DNA of 64,000 bases, taken from positions 208,501-272,500 of the forward strand of contig JAJEKV010000312.1 of NCBI GenBank assembly GCA_021234155.1. Direction: 5' to 3'. Origin of the DNA: Isoetes taiwanensis (Eukaryota > Streptophyta > Lycopodiopsida > Isoetales > Isoetaceae). The position numbers and the translations under genes were made by a program. The notes under the pieces are model-generated. The model did not search any database. It saw nothing but the letters and a program-made list of their open reading frames with translations, and had not been told where the DNA came from. Below are positions 14,230 through 26,073 of the stretch, piece by piece; positions within the stretch are counted from its first letter, which is position 1; the number at the start of each line of letters is the position of its first letter.

Positions 14230-14574
14230 CTAGTCTTTAGTAATGTCATATAGCAAATCCTGCTCAACTTCTTCTATTTCATCATCATCCAATTGCAAAA
14301 GGAGCCGCGATACATATCTCTCTGTCCCATTTTCTGTGTCGTTCTCCTCATCAAAGTAGTCATCAAGTATACTATGTTCTGGGCTATGCATTGGAGACCA
14401 GCATTGCAGAAGCATAAGGACAAGTCTAGTAGAGCAGAGAATGGAAATACATGTTTTGTTAGCATAGAAATGAGAGAACTCCTTGAAGACCTCTGATCGG
14501 ATTTTTGTCACAGGAGCTTCAAACATCTGAGGAGCAGATTTTATAGAGGAACAGAAGCAAAACCAAAAATACAC
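14230..14574 (-). CDS. unrecognised 114-codon frame with acidic C-terminus
   Basis: A minus-strand frame starting at 14,574 and ending TKD-stop at 14,230. The first part is hydrophobic and irregular. The last 45 residues are strongly acidic (ILDDYFDEENDTENGTE, then LQLDDDEIEEVEQDLLYD). I know no family that fits. It lies between the TRIM and the RRM fragment and could be a captured exon or a remnant of a transposon accessory gene. There is no supporting start context or neighbour, so it may be chance. Confidence 0.2.
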   Translation of the reverse strand: MYFWFCFCSSIKSAPQMFEAPVTKIRSEVFKEFSHFYANKTCISILCSTRLVLMLLQCWSPMHSPEHSILDDYFDEENDTENGTERYVSRLLLQLDDDEIEEVEQDLLYDITKD

Positions 14575-14814
14575 AAATCTACATTTTGGGAATATCCTGA
14601 ACTTTCATGCTCAAATCAAAAATCAAGTTGTTCTTCACCTATAAGTTTAAGTAAACAATATTCCTATACACTTACTCATAGTTCTTTTTGCACAAAGCAA
14701 GGATTGACTAGCATGCAACCTATGTATCAAGAAGAAAGTAGTACTGACAGAATGCCCTACGAATGCAGGTGTCCTAGACAACAATGAGAAATGTCAAAAA
14801 GAAAAATATCACAA

Positions 14815-15180
14815 TGAATAGAACATATTCACACCTTCTAGTCGCCCTAAAAAGTTCTATATGTCAAGAACCAATGTTCCGTCGATGCCGCTCCATGGCA
14901 CGATGTGCCTCTTCAGGTGACACAAATTCCACAAATGCTTCTCCTGTTGGCCGTTTAGCTTTAATAATAAGATGAATTCCATTTGAAATAATATTATATC
15001 CTTCAAAAAACTCTATTATATCCCTCTGCCCCGCATTATATGGAAGACCACGCATTTTGATACAAACATGCTCCTGCCAAGTTAGATATTCCTGCCACAC
15101 AGCTTACATTGCATCTAGATTCATTCCTGCAAACCCTTGAACTCCAAATGCTCCCATCGTCCCAGGAATCTAAAACATGC
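14815..15180 (-). pseudogene. hnRNP H/F-type (quasi-RRM) RNA-binding protein fragment
   Basis: The minus frame 15,100-14,864 reads HVCIKMRGLPYNAGQRDIIE, then FFEGYNI, then GEAFVEFVSPEEAHRAM and RHRRNIGS. This is a near-complete quasi-RRM of the plant hnRNP H/F or ESRP-like kind: RNP2-like KMRGLP, RNP1-like GEAFVEF. A TGA at 14,864-14,866 interrupts it, after which the same frame continues xHIELFRATRR, the usual end of this domain (RYIELFR). CGA-to-TGA is the simplest cause, as expected from decay of a methylated CpG. Upstream, MGAFGVQGFAGMNLDAM is followed by a GTAAGC-like donor, with only about 34 bp to the next AG, so the intron looks shortened. It is one of two apparent host-gene fragments inside the CACTA element. 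Confidence 0.8.
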
Positions 15181-15289
15181 CCATGAGCACCAGCACTCAG
15201 CAATCTCTTTCTCCACTGACCACGTCAGCCAACTCTTGTTCCCAACCTACAACATGTTTGATAAATATTGAGAATGCTACCTGATCAAA

Positions 15290-16290
15290 GAGACTGAATT
15301 GTGATAGACCCATGCCTGCATAGCACATTCTCTGTTGGACTGTACTCATCATCTCGCCTTTGGCACTTCGAGAAAGTTCAGTTTCGACAAAGAATGAGGG
15401 TTTCTAGAGCAACCTTTCAATGGGTTTGTGATATTTTGCACCCTGTCCTATTGAAACGAGATACCAATATGCGTATGGCAATATAAGTGCCAAAAAAGGT
15501 TGCCATTGCATTGACGCCTAGCTATTAGATCTACATTGGACTATGTAGCAGAACTTTATGGAGTTGGCACTACAATGGTGCATAGATGTGTTTTGGAATT
15601 TAGTCGAGCTATCAAGCTAAAAATGAGAGAATTGCACTGTAGATTACATTGGCCAAATGAAAAGCAGTGCAAAGAGTTCGCTATTGCATATGAGGCAAAA
15701 CAAGGCATTCCAAATGTAATTGGGGCAGTAGATGGCAGTCATATTCCTATCACAGCTCCAGTTGACCATGGTGCAGACTATTACAATAGGAAAGGGTTCC
15801 ATTCTATACTTCTGCACAGGCCATTGTGGATTCAAGATGCTTGATATGGGACTATGATATTGGGTGGGTTGGAAGCATGCATGATTGGGCTTTAATGCAA
15901 AGAACAGCAGCTTATGCTAAATTTGAGTCTGGTGAAATGAAGAACTATTGTTTGCTTGGGGATGCTGGATACACTCCTAGGCTTTGGTTATTGACACCAT
16001 TTATCAACAAAGGTACCGGATTTAAGGATCATGAAAAACATTGGAATTTCATCCAATCAAGTACTAGAATGTCTGTGGAGCGGGCCTTTGGGATACTGAA
16101 AGCATGATTCTGCATACTATTGAAGAAGACAGAGACACATCTAAAGCATAATGCATAACGAGGCTTGTTTGGTAATGCATAATTTATGCATTATACATAA
16201 CGAGGCATTTGATGAGGATTGGGTCACTGAGGCAGCCGCAGAGTTAGAAGCAAATGATAGCAAATTTCTAATACACTTATATGTATTTTC
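15290..16290 (+). pseudogene. PIF/Harbinger transposase (DDE_Tnp_4) pseudogene
   Basis: Frames in order give RMRVSRATFQWVCDILHPVL (15,391 on), YVAELYGVGTTMVHRCVLEF, then VIGAVDGSHIPI with the first catalytic Asp at about 15,730. Next come CLIWDYDIGWVGSMHDW, LLGDAGYTPRLWLLTPF and STRMSVERAFGILK with the catalytic Glu near 16,079, and finally MHNLCIIHNEAFDEDW. The order and motifs are those of plant PIF transposases. Damage: a TAA at about 15,484-15,486, a two-base shift near 15,513, a CA duplication near 15,815 that shifts the frame after SILL, and a TGA (16,105-16,107) best explained as a decayed CGA. No terminal inverted repeats were identified for this copy. It lies within the CACTA element. 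Confidence 0.9.
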
Positions 16291-16600
16291 AATTATTTGA
16301 TAGCAAATTCAACGTTATCCATTAAGTTTGCACAATTCTTTTGGTATTGCGAGAGGGCCTTTCAGCATGGTTGGGATTATGATTTCTGGCATGTATTGTA
16401 TGCAAAACTGTATATTTGTGCATGTTTGAGGAGCTTAATTTCATTTAGAGGGGTCATGTTTCCTTTTTAAGGTTCTTTTTTGGTCGGTGAGAATGCCTAG
16501 CAATCTTTGGGCATTTTTTTCTAATAACATGCAATTTCAACCTAAAAAAGTATCTTTCAATTAGTACATTAAAATTCTTTCAAACTCCAAGTTATTGTGT
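16291..16600. other. no gene seen downstream of the Harbinger remnant
   Basis: AT-rich sequence with short frames only. It may include the 3' part of the Harbinger element, but I could not place a terminal repeat. Confidence 0.35.
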
Positions 16601-17235
16601 GCTTCAGTTCTAGATACATCCAGTAGCAAATACAATCTTTTCTTTCATGTTCTTATCGATTATAGAAACTTAAGACAATGTTTATAACTTCAAGGCATGT
16701 TGATACTTTTTAAAGTTTGTTGTATGGATTTCTAACAACGTTTTGACGATATATTGATGATTTTACGGATTGTTATGATTATTTTTAATTTACTTGCTAA
16801 GTTTATTGCATTAGCACAATTGCAGCCTTGAGTGGCCACCCTGATCTCTTATGGGGGTTGCTCCTCAGTCTTGGTGATAGTACCCCGACGAGTTTGACAT
16901 TTCATAAGTTAGATGTCGAATTGGCAATTGACATGACTTACCATATAGATCGTCCCAGTGGGCATCCTACCATGTGGCATGGATAACCATTACAATGTGG
17001 CATGGATAGCCATTGAGATGGTTATATGGCGACCAATAGCAAATACAATCTTTGTCTTTCATGTTGTCTTAATATTTTAAGTCGATTATAGGAATTTAAG
17101 ACAATGTTTTTAACTTCAAGGCACATTGATATATACTTTTCAAAGTTTGTTGTATAAATTCCTAAGGATTGTTGTGATTGTTTTTAATTCGTTTCCTAAG
17201 TTTGTTGCATTGGCACAATTGTAGCCTTGAATTGT
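16600..17235. repeat. imperfect direct repeat, two copies of about 200 bp
   Basis: 16,620-16,835 and 17,035-17,230 share GCAAATACAATCTTT, TCGATTATAG, AAGACAATGTTT, ACTTCAAGGCA, AAAGTTTGTTGTAT and GGCACAATTG in the same order. The second copy is diverged by small gaps. The spacer contains GATCGTCCCAGTGGGCATCC. No coding content is recognised. Confidence 0.6.
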
Positions 17236-20200
17236 ACCCAAGGATCAACGATTCAAATAACAACTCCAGAGGAGTATAGCTGGTAGGAAAAATCATCTCA
17301 AGCATGCACAAAGTCTTTACAATTTCAACTTCTCTGTGCACGTGATGTTGTCTGGCTCATCCACGTCCATTTCATTCGTGATAGAAAAATAATTTTGTAT
17401 TGTATCAAACAATCCAGATTCAGGGCAGAACTCGCTTTCGGAAGAAAAAACTTCTACATGATCGTCCTCATCATCCGAGGACTGCCCCTCATCGTCTGTG
17501 GGCTGCCAAACATAAACATTTCTATATTAGTGGTTGTTTCAATGTTAGTTGTTGTTTTATCTAATAGAAGAAGAATAGAAAATTTTTTATGGTCCATGGA
17601 GAGTGAAGAAATGCTAGGTGGCAAGAGATAAGTTGATATATCAATTAAGGAAGGTTAGGTTGCAAGCGGATGCGTTATTCATTAACTAAGAGGCAAGGGC
17701 GAGGTGTTATAAAAAATAATAATGTGGTAAACCTAGAAATCATTTCCAAAGCTAACAACTCTTTACAAAAATGTAAATATGCATCGTTTCATCACATGGT
17801 AATGGGGTTTTGAATTAAGGCATGGGTCCTTAACTTATCATAAATTATGTTGATGCTAGAATCCTAAGAGTGGAAAAACTTAAGCACATTTAACATATGC
17901 ATAAAAGGAAGTAATCATTCAATAATATTTGGGGACAAAAGGAGAGTTATTAAGATTATTGTGAGCAAACCTTGGAGAAGGTTGCATGGGAACTTAGATA
18001 TAGGAAAAGAAAAGAAATCCATTTAGTTTATAGGAGTAGAGAATAGAATATGTTTTTATCGTCCACGGAGACCAAACTGGCCTATGAGAGGGAGTCCATA
18101 GAAGTATACATATCCTATCCATTAAAGTTGGATGGGTCTCTAGGGTTTTGTAATGGATGGTAAAAAATTTGAGTCTTGGCAAATCACATGATGAAACCAC
18201 AATAATTGAAGGGGCAAATGACTATATGTGACATAGGTGTTGCCCTAGGAATGCACGAGCCTGACCTTAAAGTAAGACTAGGGATGTGTACTTCAAGCAG
18301 GGCATGGAAGTAAGTTTTAGTGCATTTGTGATTAATGCACACTTCAAAATGGGTTTAAGGTGAAATATACTTCAAGCAGGGCTTGAAGGTGAATGCTCAC
18401 TCCAAGTTGGATCCAAATGTTGAATGAACGCCTATAGGTTAGGCTTCAAGGTGAATTCCATAAGCAAGGCTTGAGAACAAAAATGCATTCTATGCGTGAC
18501 TTGAAATGTGGATAGATCATTAGCAATCATGATTATTTTAGGTGCATTGTAGAATGCAAAGATTTCATCCTCTAGGAGGATGTTTGAAAAAAAAAAGAAA
18601 AAAGGAAAATTGCTATTGAGGCTAAGAATGGGCAAATTACTTGGGGTGTCTATGATTACGAATTTATTCTACCGGTTTCACTCTAGATTCTCCATGACTT
18701 CACATATTAGTTATTGAGGTTTCTAAAGCTTCTAACATTCAAATGCCTTTTAAAGCTCTATGGAATTGTAGTATTTTCCCTTGCAAATAAAGACACTATA
18801 ATAATGTCAATATATAGTGCTTTGTAGTGCACCTCATACATCTAGTATACGTTTGCCTTTGGCCTCCTTTTTTATTTTGGGTATTTGGACTTTTGCATAC
18901 TTAGCTCATCAACCATGAGACACTATAAAAAAATAATAACATTCTACTAATATTTGCCAAGATGCAAGAGGTTCCCTTCACACAAAGCTTTTGTCAAATA
19001 GACACGCATGGAATTGTTTTGTTATAACATGCCATCGAACCAAATAGTGTATCTAGGTTTTAATTCCTTGACTTCCATCCAGGGTTGGAAATTGAAGGGC
19101 TGCCCTGACTTTTTTTTGAAGGTCACTCTAAAAAGTGGACTTTCAAATTGCAAGGCATAATATAAATTAGACTTTCATGTGCATTGTTAGTGTAAAAGTA
19201 ACAATGCGCGGATTGGGTTGGATTGGGTTGGATTGGAACTTGAAATGTGGATAGATCATTAGCAATCGGGATCATTTTAGCCCAAACATCATAATGGAAT
19301 GCAAAGATTTCATCATCTCATCCGGGCTTGAAAAAAAAAAAAAAGGAAAATTGCTAGTGAGGCTAAGCATCATCTCATCATCTCATCATAATCGGGCAGC
19401 AGATCAGAGAAAGAAAAGGGCTTCAATTCAATCTCAATTTCGTACTTCAATTCAAGAATCAAATTTTTTAGAAGAGGAAAAATTTTCGTTGGCAATATTA
19501 ATTAATTGCCTACCATTCCATGATTTAAGCCATAATATAATAATGATCCCTGATTTGATTCCATAACGTAATGCCAATTTTGCCAAGCCAATGCCAAAAA
19601 TATAAAATTCTTTTATTCTCTAATTTTTTTATTTCTGTCCTTTATTTTTATATATTATGTATGGGAATTGATAAATATATATTTTAATAATAAAATTTAA
19701 AATAGGGGTATTAAGTGCATGGCTATGCTAAAAGTAGACTTTTTGTTGCATGGCAAAAAATTTTTTGACTTTCATTTTGCAAGGCTACATAAAATGTGGA
19801 CTTGTTTTTGAAGGTCTATTTTTTTCTAGACTTTATTTTGCATGGTAAAAAGGGTCTAGGTTTTAATTCCTTGACCTTCAATTTCTATTTTTTTTTTTCC
19901 TTATCTAAGCTTTGCGAATTTAGTTTTTTTCTTATCTAAGCTTTTTCAAATTGCTTTATGGTCCCTCCTTTCCTTTCAATAAGGTTTTTCAAATTGCTTT
20001 ATGGTCCCTCCTTTCCTTTCGACCTCCCATGGGCGGGAACAGAGTAAGATTGGAAGGATAGGGCAAACGGAAAGGCCTGGCGGCATGCCAGACATGACCC
20101 GCACGATCAAAAATCTTGCTCCAGAGGTACCTCAGGTAAGTCTTCTATTTCTTACTCTTTTCAAGTTTCGATGGGGAGAAAGGGGCAGACAGAATCAATG

Positions 20201-20800
20201 CGTTTGTTTTTGTGTCTAATAACTTAATATTTTATGAAGCAAGTGCCCATTCCAGTTGCATGCATCGCACGGTTACATGATGAAAAGCTCCAAGAACTCC
20301 GTAGCTATAAACTGGTATTTCAATGCGAATCTCATTTTCTTAGATGCCAAAGATGTCAGTTGAGAATTTCGCAAATGTAGGGTTTCAAGAGTTTAAAATT
20401 AGATTACTATGTTCACAATAGGTTTGGAAATAACAAGTTTCATCATCAAGCAAAAGATTGACAACTATATACGAGAATTGTGTCTAGTGGAGTCTTATTG
20501 TGTGGGGTGTTTTAGCAATGCTTTTGACTTCTGAAATCGTAAAGTCTTTTTCGTGTAGCAGGTAACAGTTTTGGAACACATGGAGTCAAAATTTTAATGC
20601 AGTGAAGGACCTCAGTGATGCTATATTAATAAGTTAAGTTCTGAAAATGAGTTTATATGTGCAGAACAGTTTTTTGTTTTCAAGCATTAAATGGGATCTG
20701 CTCTCAATGAAATTAAATTAAATTTTTAAATTACAGGCTAAATGTAGAACACCTCTTTTCCTCATTGAATTTTGCTCATTGTCTGTTGTAACATGATATT
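17236..20800. other. no firm gene; contains a 135-bp direct repeat
   Basis: Two copies (18,497-18,629 and 19,230-19,368) share ACTTGAAATGTGGATAGATC, GAATGCAAAGATTTCATC, an A-rich run and GGAAAATTGCTA. Between them are repeated phrases such as AAGGTGAATGC and AAGCAGGGC. Two exon-like pieces near the end (about 20,030-20,132, ending at CAG/GTAAGTC, and 20,237-20,320 with frame VPIPVACIARLHDEKLQELR) may belong to a captured gene, but I do not recognise them. Confidence 0.35.
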
Positions 20801-20814
20801 TAAAAAGGTTTTGT

Positions 20815-21765
20815 GATTCATGTTGGATTCTGGAAGGATTCTACTCCTATCAAATTGAGCTTATCAGACAGAGTAATCATTAGAGACGCGCCTACAATTG
20901 TGCAGCAACTTCTGAGTAATATTTTGCTTGAATCCTTTCTATATTTCGTCTCAAATGGTCAGAATAAATCATCCTACTACTTAAACTGTCTTCTAATATT
21001 TCTCTTTGCCTCTGGTTTAGGAAGGCAAAACGCGACGTGCCAAGGAACGCTTGATAACTGAATGGTGAAACCACCATAAATCCTTACTGTTACATTTTAA
21101 AGTTGGACGTTGCTTTCTCTTTTTTGTTTCATGCAAATGATGATGGATTTTTTATGAAATACTCAGCTGATTTTTTGTTGGAACTGCAGTCGGTCAAAAG
21201 ATTACCTGCCAATAGCTGGGTTTCAGGATTTTAACAAGGTTGCTGCAAAGTTGATTTTATGAAGTAATAGGTATGTATTCTTGTGCGTCTAAAGGCAAAC
21301 ATTGCTAGATTATAGATCATGCAGAGATTCTAGATTATTTTAAAATATTCCAGTTGGAACATCTTTATTTTTGCAATATGGTCAAGTGATTTGTCTTATC
21401 ATGGACATCTTTGCAGGTTTATAGAATATTTAGTCTTCTGGCTATGGTATCATGGTCACTGAAGGGAGCATCTAACACATCTTCTATCGCTGACGAGCTG
21501 CTGATCTTTGTTCCAAAGAAGGTAAAAAGTAGCTTCTGGATTTTTTTTTTTTTTATCAACACATTATGCAGCTTCTATCTTGTTGGAAAAGAGATCCTGC
21601 GCAAACATTGTTTGTTGCATGCGCAAACATTGTTTGTTGCATGCTATAGCATAATATGGACCTGTCCAAAACTGTTCACTTCGTTTACCAAAGAATAGGT
21701 GGCATTTCATGGCTGGAGTCAACATTGTTAACTATCCCCAAACTTAGTCCTTACGGAGCAACATA
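20815..21765 (+). pseudogene. probable aspartate aminotransferase fragment
   Basis: Three short blocks are in the order expected for plant aspartate aminotransferase (glutamate-oxaloacetate transaminase). VGFWKDSTPIKLSL (about 20,821) resembles the VAFNKDTNPKKLNLGV segment. EGKTRRAKERLITEW (about 21,021) corresponds to EEGKP...VRKAEQ. SRSKDYLPIAGFQDFNKVAA then KLIL (about 21,189-21,262) corresponds to KEYLPITGLAEFNKLSAKLILG and is the strongest match; it ends in TGA. A weaker piece, AGVNIVNYPQT at about 21,708, could be the later AGL...YRYYDP segment. The lysine that binds pyridoxal phosphate lies further on and is not present. If right, this is a second host-gene fragment in the CACTA element. 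Only the YLPIAG block is close to decisive. Confidence 0.5.
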
Positions 21766-22084
21766 TAGTATGTCACATTCAAATGGTGTTCTACCTCAGT
21801 CGCCTATGCATACCAAGAGCCTTGGAACTATGCATACCAAGAGCCTTATACGTTGAAACGTCAGGTAACAATAATTCATAAACTTTTAGCCAAATATGAA
21901 ATCGTCTCACATGTATATTATTCCATTTCAGATTGTTCGAGAGAATTACTAAAGAAGGCTAATAAAAAATATAGATAAAAAATACAAATAGTGTATTATA
22001 TTATACTTAGTATATAAATATGCATAGGCAAAATGGTAATATCAGGGTTCAAATCCCTGGCCCATATGGGCTATTTGATATACA

Positions 22085-22537
22085 TGACGCTTGGGTTGAC
22101 TCTAATTTTGACGTTAGCAACGTCTCTATTATAAATTCAAATGCTAAAACTGATTCTAATTCTGACTCTAATGTTGATGCAATTCTAACTCTAATTCTGA
22201 AGCAAATTTTGAGTTTTATTCTGACTCTAATTCTGGCGCTCATTCTGACTCTAAACTGCGTCTAATTTTGACGCATATTCTTACTCTAATCTGTCTCTAA
22301 TTCTGGCGCACGTTCTGACTCTTATTCTGACGCACATTCTGACTCTAATTTCGACGCACATTTTGACTCTAATTTTGACGCATATTCTGACTTTACCTCT
22401 GACACTAAATTCTGACGCTACTTTTGACGTTTAAACGACAGAGTGTAGAGTCAGTTGTAGCGTCAGCCATAATGTCAGTTTAAGGGCTTTTTCTCATTTT
22501 TATCATTTTAAATTTATAACTAAGCTCTGACTCTAAT
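22085..22537. repeat. CACTA right subterminal repeat array
   Basis: Tandem-like copies of TGACTCTAATT and TGACGCACATTC, mostly in one orientation, with a short inverted patch at about 22,437-22,485 (AGAGTCAGTTGTAGCGTCAG). They match the motif of the left array. Confidence 0.85.
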
Positions 22538-22569
22538 ACTGACTCTAATACCCCCTTCCTCTTGTAGTG
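22538..22569 (-). repeat. CACTA right terminal inverted repeat
   Basis: Read on the minus strand it starts CACTACAAGAGGAAGGGGGT and is identical over 32 bases to the left end. Confidence 0.92.
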
Positions 22570-22950
22570 AGAGTTTAGGATATAATTGCATTAAGACGAT
22601 GGTAGTTTATCTATTTATTAGACTTTGGCTTTGTCGACCTGTGTAAATGTAATGGGTAGTTAACACGAATGTACTTAAAGCGAGATTAAATAGATATGTG
22701 AAGATCTTGCAAATGTTTACACGTTTATAAATATGGTCAAAGATCCAAGTAAACGGTGGGCATAATATTAGACTATACTTGGGCTAATGGCCTTGCAAGG
22801 TTTAATAGCCAAATCTTTTTACCATGCTTAAGAAGGTCTAAAGTTGAGTGTCAAAATTAAGTTAGCAGAAGTCATCCTTTAGAGCTAGTAAATTGGTTAA
22901 AACCATTGTGTCGCATAGTTAAAAACCTCATTGAATGAATTGTTGCTCAC
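22570..22950. other. flank between CACTA end and WD40 fragment
   Basis: AT-rich sequence. No gene or repeat is recognised. Confidence 0.35.
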
Positions 22951-22952
22951 AC

Positions 22953-23427
<475 letters not shown>

Positions 23428-23429
23428 TA

Positions 23430-25529
23430 AGAGATACAACATGACTAGAAAAAACATCGTATTAAATGTACAATGATCAATAAATCATCTCACTAAATTG
23501 ATATGGCTTTCATAAAATACATAAGGCACAAAATGAAAACATAAAATAAGAACCAGTAGAAACATGCACAACCACTTTCATGTCAATCTCCAGTACATTT
23601 ATGAAATGGACATGTAAACGCCTTGTCTCCAGTGGAAAAACCATTTGAAAGACATACAAAAATTGGCATTTAAAAGACAAATAGCAAACATCATAATGTG
23701 CACTACAAATCCACAAAGCTAGAGATGTCCATGACATTGATTGTCAATTTCAATTATATACGTTAAAAAATCTATTCTATTCTATTCATATGTCTAAGCA
23801 TCAGCATGTGCTACATGCCCATTCACTCAAAAATTTGAAGGTCCAAGAAACGAGCTCCACGATATGAAGCAAGACTGTTCAGCAGAAACTAGCATAGAAA
23901 ACACGAACACATTCTCGTTGGAAATCAGAAGCCATAAGTCCTGACAAAAATTGCAAACTTGACCTGCTGCACATACTAAGACGGAAACAAAATAGAAGAT
24001 GTACACTGGCGTTTGGAAACGTTTTGTGAAATGATTCTACTCCAATTAAGAAAAAGTTCATCTAAGCTTGAAATTTCACTGGCAACCTCTTGTAGATACA
24101 TCAACTCCAAATACAACCTTTGATCAGCATCATAGCACTTGCAAGCATAAGTTTGAAGAACACATTCAGTAGCTATTTCTGAAGCATTTAAAATGTACCT
24201 CCCTTTATTAATGAGATATATGTGCTAAGGAAATACAATTGATTATCTACCAGGATACAAAAAATCGCACTTTAGAATCTACTCAAGCGCATCAAATAAG
24301 CATGAGTGCCAAACTTTCTTTGCCTCCATTTCTAGTGGGAACAACAGTCAGATAAACAATAAGCGATTGGGCCCATTTCTAATGATACACGCACATTGCA
24401 CATTATATATAGAATGTGCATACTCATCTAGAACATTATCAATAGCGAATCTAATTTTCTTTCACCTATAGATTGTGGCAGATCTCCGCAATGCAAGCAA
24501 ATCCTACAATAGTCCAAATAAAATGCACAGGATGTCTTGAGATGTTGCTGATGTCTTGCTATAATGGAACAATAGCTCAAAGAAAATCCTGCACAGGTCA
24601 TCCACAACATGTTATTGGAGTATAAAGCAGGGTTTTTGAAATGAAAAATGACAGGGAACTAGTTATGCCATTCCGGAACAAAAACACCTTTGGATGTTGC
24701 ACCTCACCCTAGTTTATCCAACATGGAAGGACTCAGTTGAAGACAAAGCACTAGGTTGCATTTAAAATGGACCTAGCAAAACAAATGTAAACAGCTCCCT
24801 TGATAATGTTCATACCTTTAATATAATGCCTGACTCTGCATTCTATGGCAAAATATAGGGAAGGGCCAACTTACTCCCTTCCCATCACGGAAGCATCAGT
24901 AGAAGAAATCTGGACGTGGGTGTCAGACTGCAATCTTCATAGCTTTAGTGATAGCTCGCATGCTTATGAAAGCATAAACCAAGTCTGGAAATGGCCAATT
25001 TAACAACTTTCAAGTTACACACATGTTAGATCAAAAGAAGCTTTCTTACCAAGTGCACCTTGATGTAAATCGGGAATTTTCCTTCTGAACGCATAAAATC
25101 TGGTTACGGACAAACAAAGAACATGGAGTCATTTAAAATCCAGAGCAAGATCCTAAACTAAAGAAACTAAAGGCTGGATTTGATGAATACCATAGAACAG
25201 AATAACTAAGCAAATGATAATGATCCAATCGTACAAATAAAATCTCAAAACTATGAAGAAATGGCAGATGCCGTTGTTTGCAACATAGGCACGATGAAAT
25301 ATACACCAGAGCTAGTTATAACAGCTCTTGAAGGCCCAACAAGCCATATTCCCAAGGACATATTTGTTTGCCATGTTCCTTGAGAAGAGCATGTGCTTGT
25401 TGTAATGCGGGTTATTTTAAGATGATGTTATGATATCTAGAAGCAAAGCATTCAACTGGCCGTAACAAAATTTGTTGCAGCTGTAAAAAACCAAGCTCAA
25501 GAGTGCATACCTGGTGGTTTGACTCATTC
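23430..25529. other. 2.1 kb without a recognisable gene
   Basis: AT-rich sequence with only short frames (up to 75 codons) that match nothing known to me. I looked for further WD40 exons on the minus strand and did not find any. Confidence 0.4.
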
Positions 25530-25662
25530 ATGCTAAGCATTTGAAAAATGTATGCCAAGCAACATTTGTGGACTGACCAATGATCTTCCAATACATGTTC
25601 TTGCACAGACAATAGAGCTTTCATTTAGGAGTCATAGCCATAACTCAACTGTAAAACTGTGG
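25530..25662. repeat. diverged unit of a roughly 180-bp tandem repeat
   Basis: Words such as TTGTGGACTGACCAATGATC, ATGTTCTTGCACAGA, AATAGAGCTTTCATTT and GGAGTCATAGCCAT parallel the next units at 25,663-25,930. Comparable units occur at 48,303-48,480 and 48,484-48,660. The left boundary of the 3.9-kb duplication falls inside this tandem repeat in both places. Confidence 0.6.
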
Positions 25663-26073
25663 CCTTTCCGCCGGATGTTCCTGTGCAGAAAATAGAGCTT
25701 TCATTTTGGAGTTATGGCCATATTTCTACCCGACTGTAAAACTTTGGCAGCAAATACATTGCCTGATTTGGCACTGTTTTGGCCCATTTCCATTTCTGCT
25801 AGGAATTTGGAAAATGGACGCCTAGCGTCAATTGTGGACCTTCCAGTGACCTTTCCAACGGATGTTCTTGTGCATAAAACAGAGCTTCAATTTGGGAGTC
25901 ATAGCCACGTTTCTAGAAATCTGACTGACATCCATACCGTTCAAGAAATCTACAGCAGCAGCAGCTTTTTACAAATCAAAAAACTAAGATTTATCATGAC
26001 ATTTCCTCATTGGCACTTTCGTTAAGGTTGCAATTATGGATCTAACTGAGTGATTGCAGTAGTTCCATAGTTG

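Larger units (their letters stand above)
10902..22569. mobile_element. CACTA-type (EnSpm) DNA transposon, 11.7 kb, non-autonomous, with captured and nested sequences
   Basis: The left end begins CACTACAAGAGGAAGGGGGT, and the right end (ending at 22,569) is the exact reverse complement of the first 32 bases. CACTA elements are defined by termini starting CACTA and by subterminal short repeats. Both are here: TGACTCTAATT/TGACGC-type words fill 10.93-11.76 kb and 22.09-22.54 kb. I found no CACTA transposase (TNP2/TPase) between them. The interior has a hAT-like transposase pseudogene, a TRIM, an RRM fragment, a Harbinger pseudogene and an aspartate aminotransferase-like fragment. The expected 3-bp target duplication is absent (GTT to the left, AGA to the right), so the ends may come from two related copies or one flank has changed. 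Confidence 0.8.
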
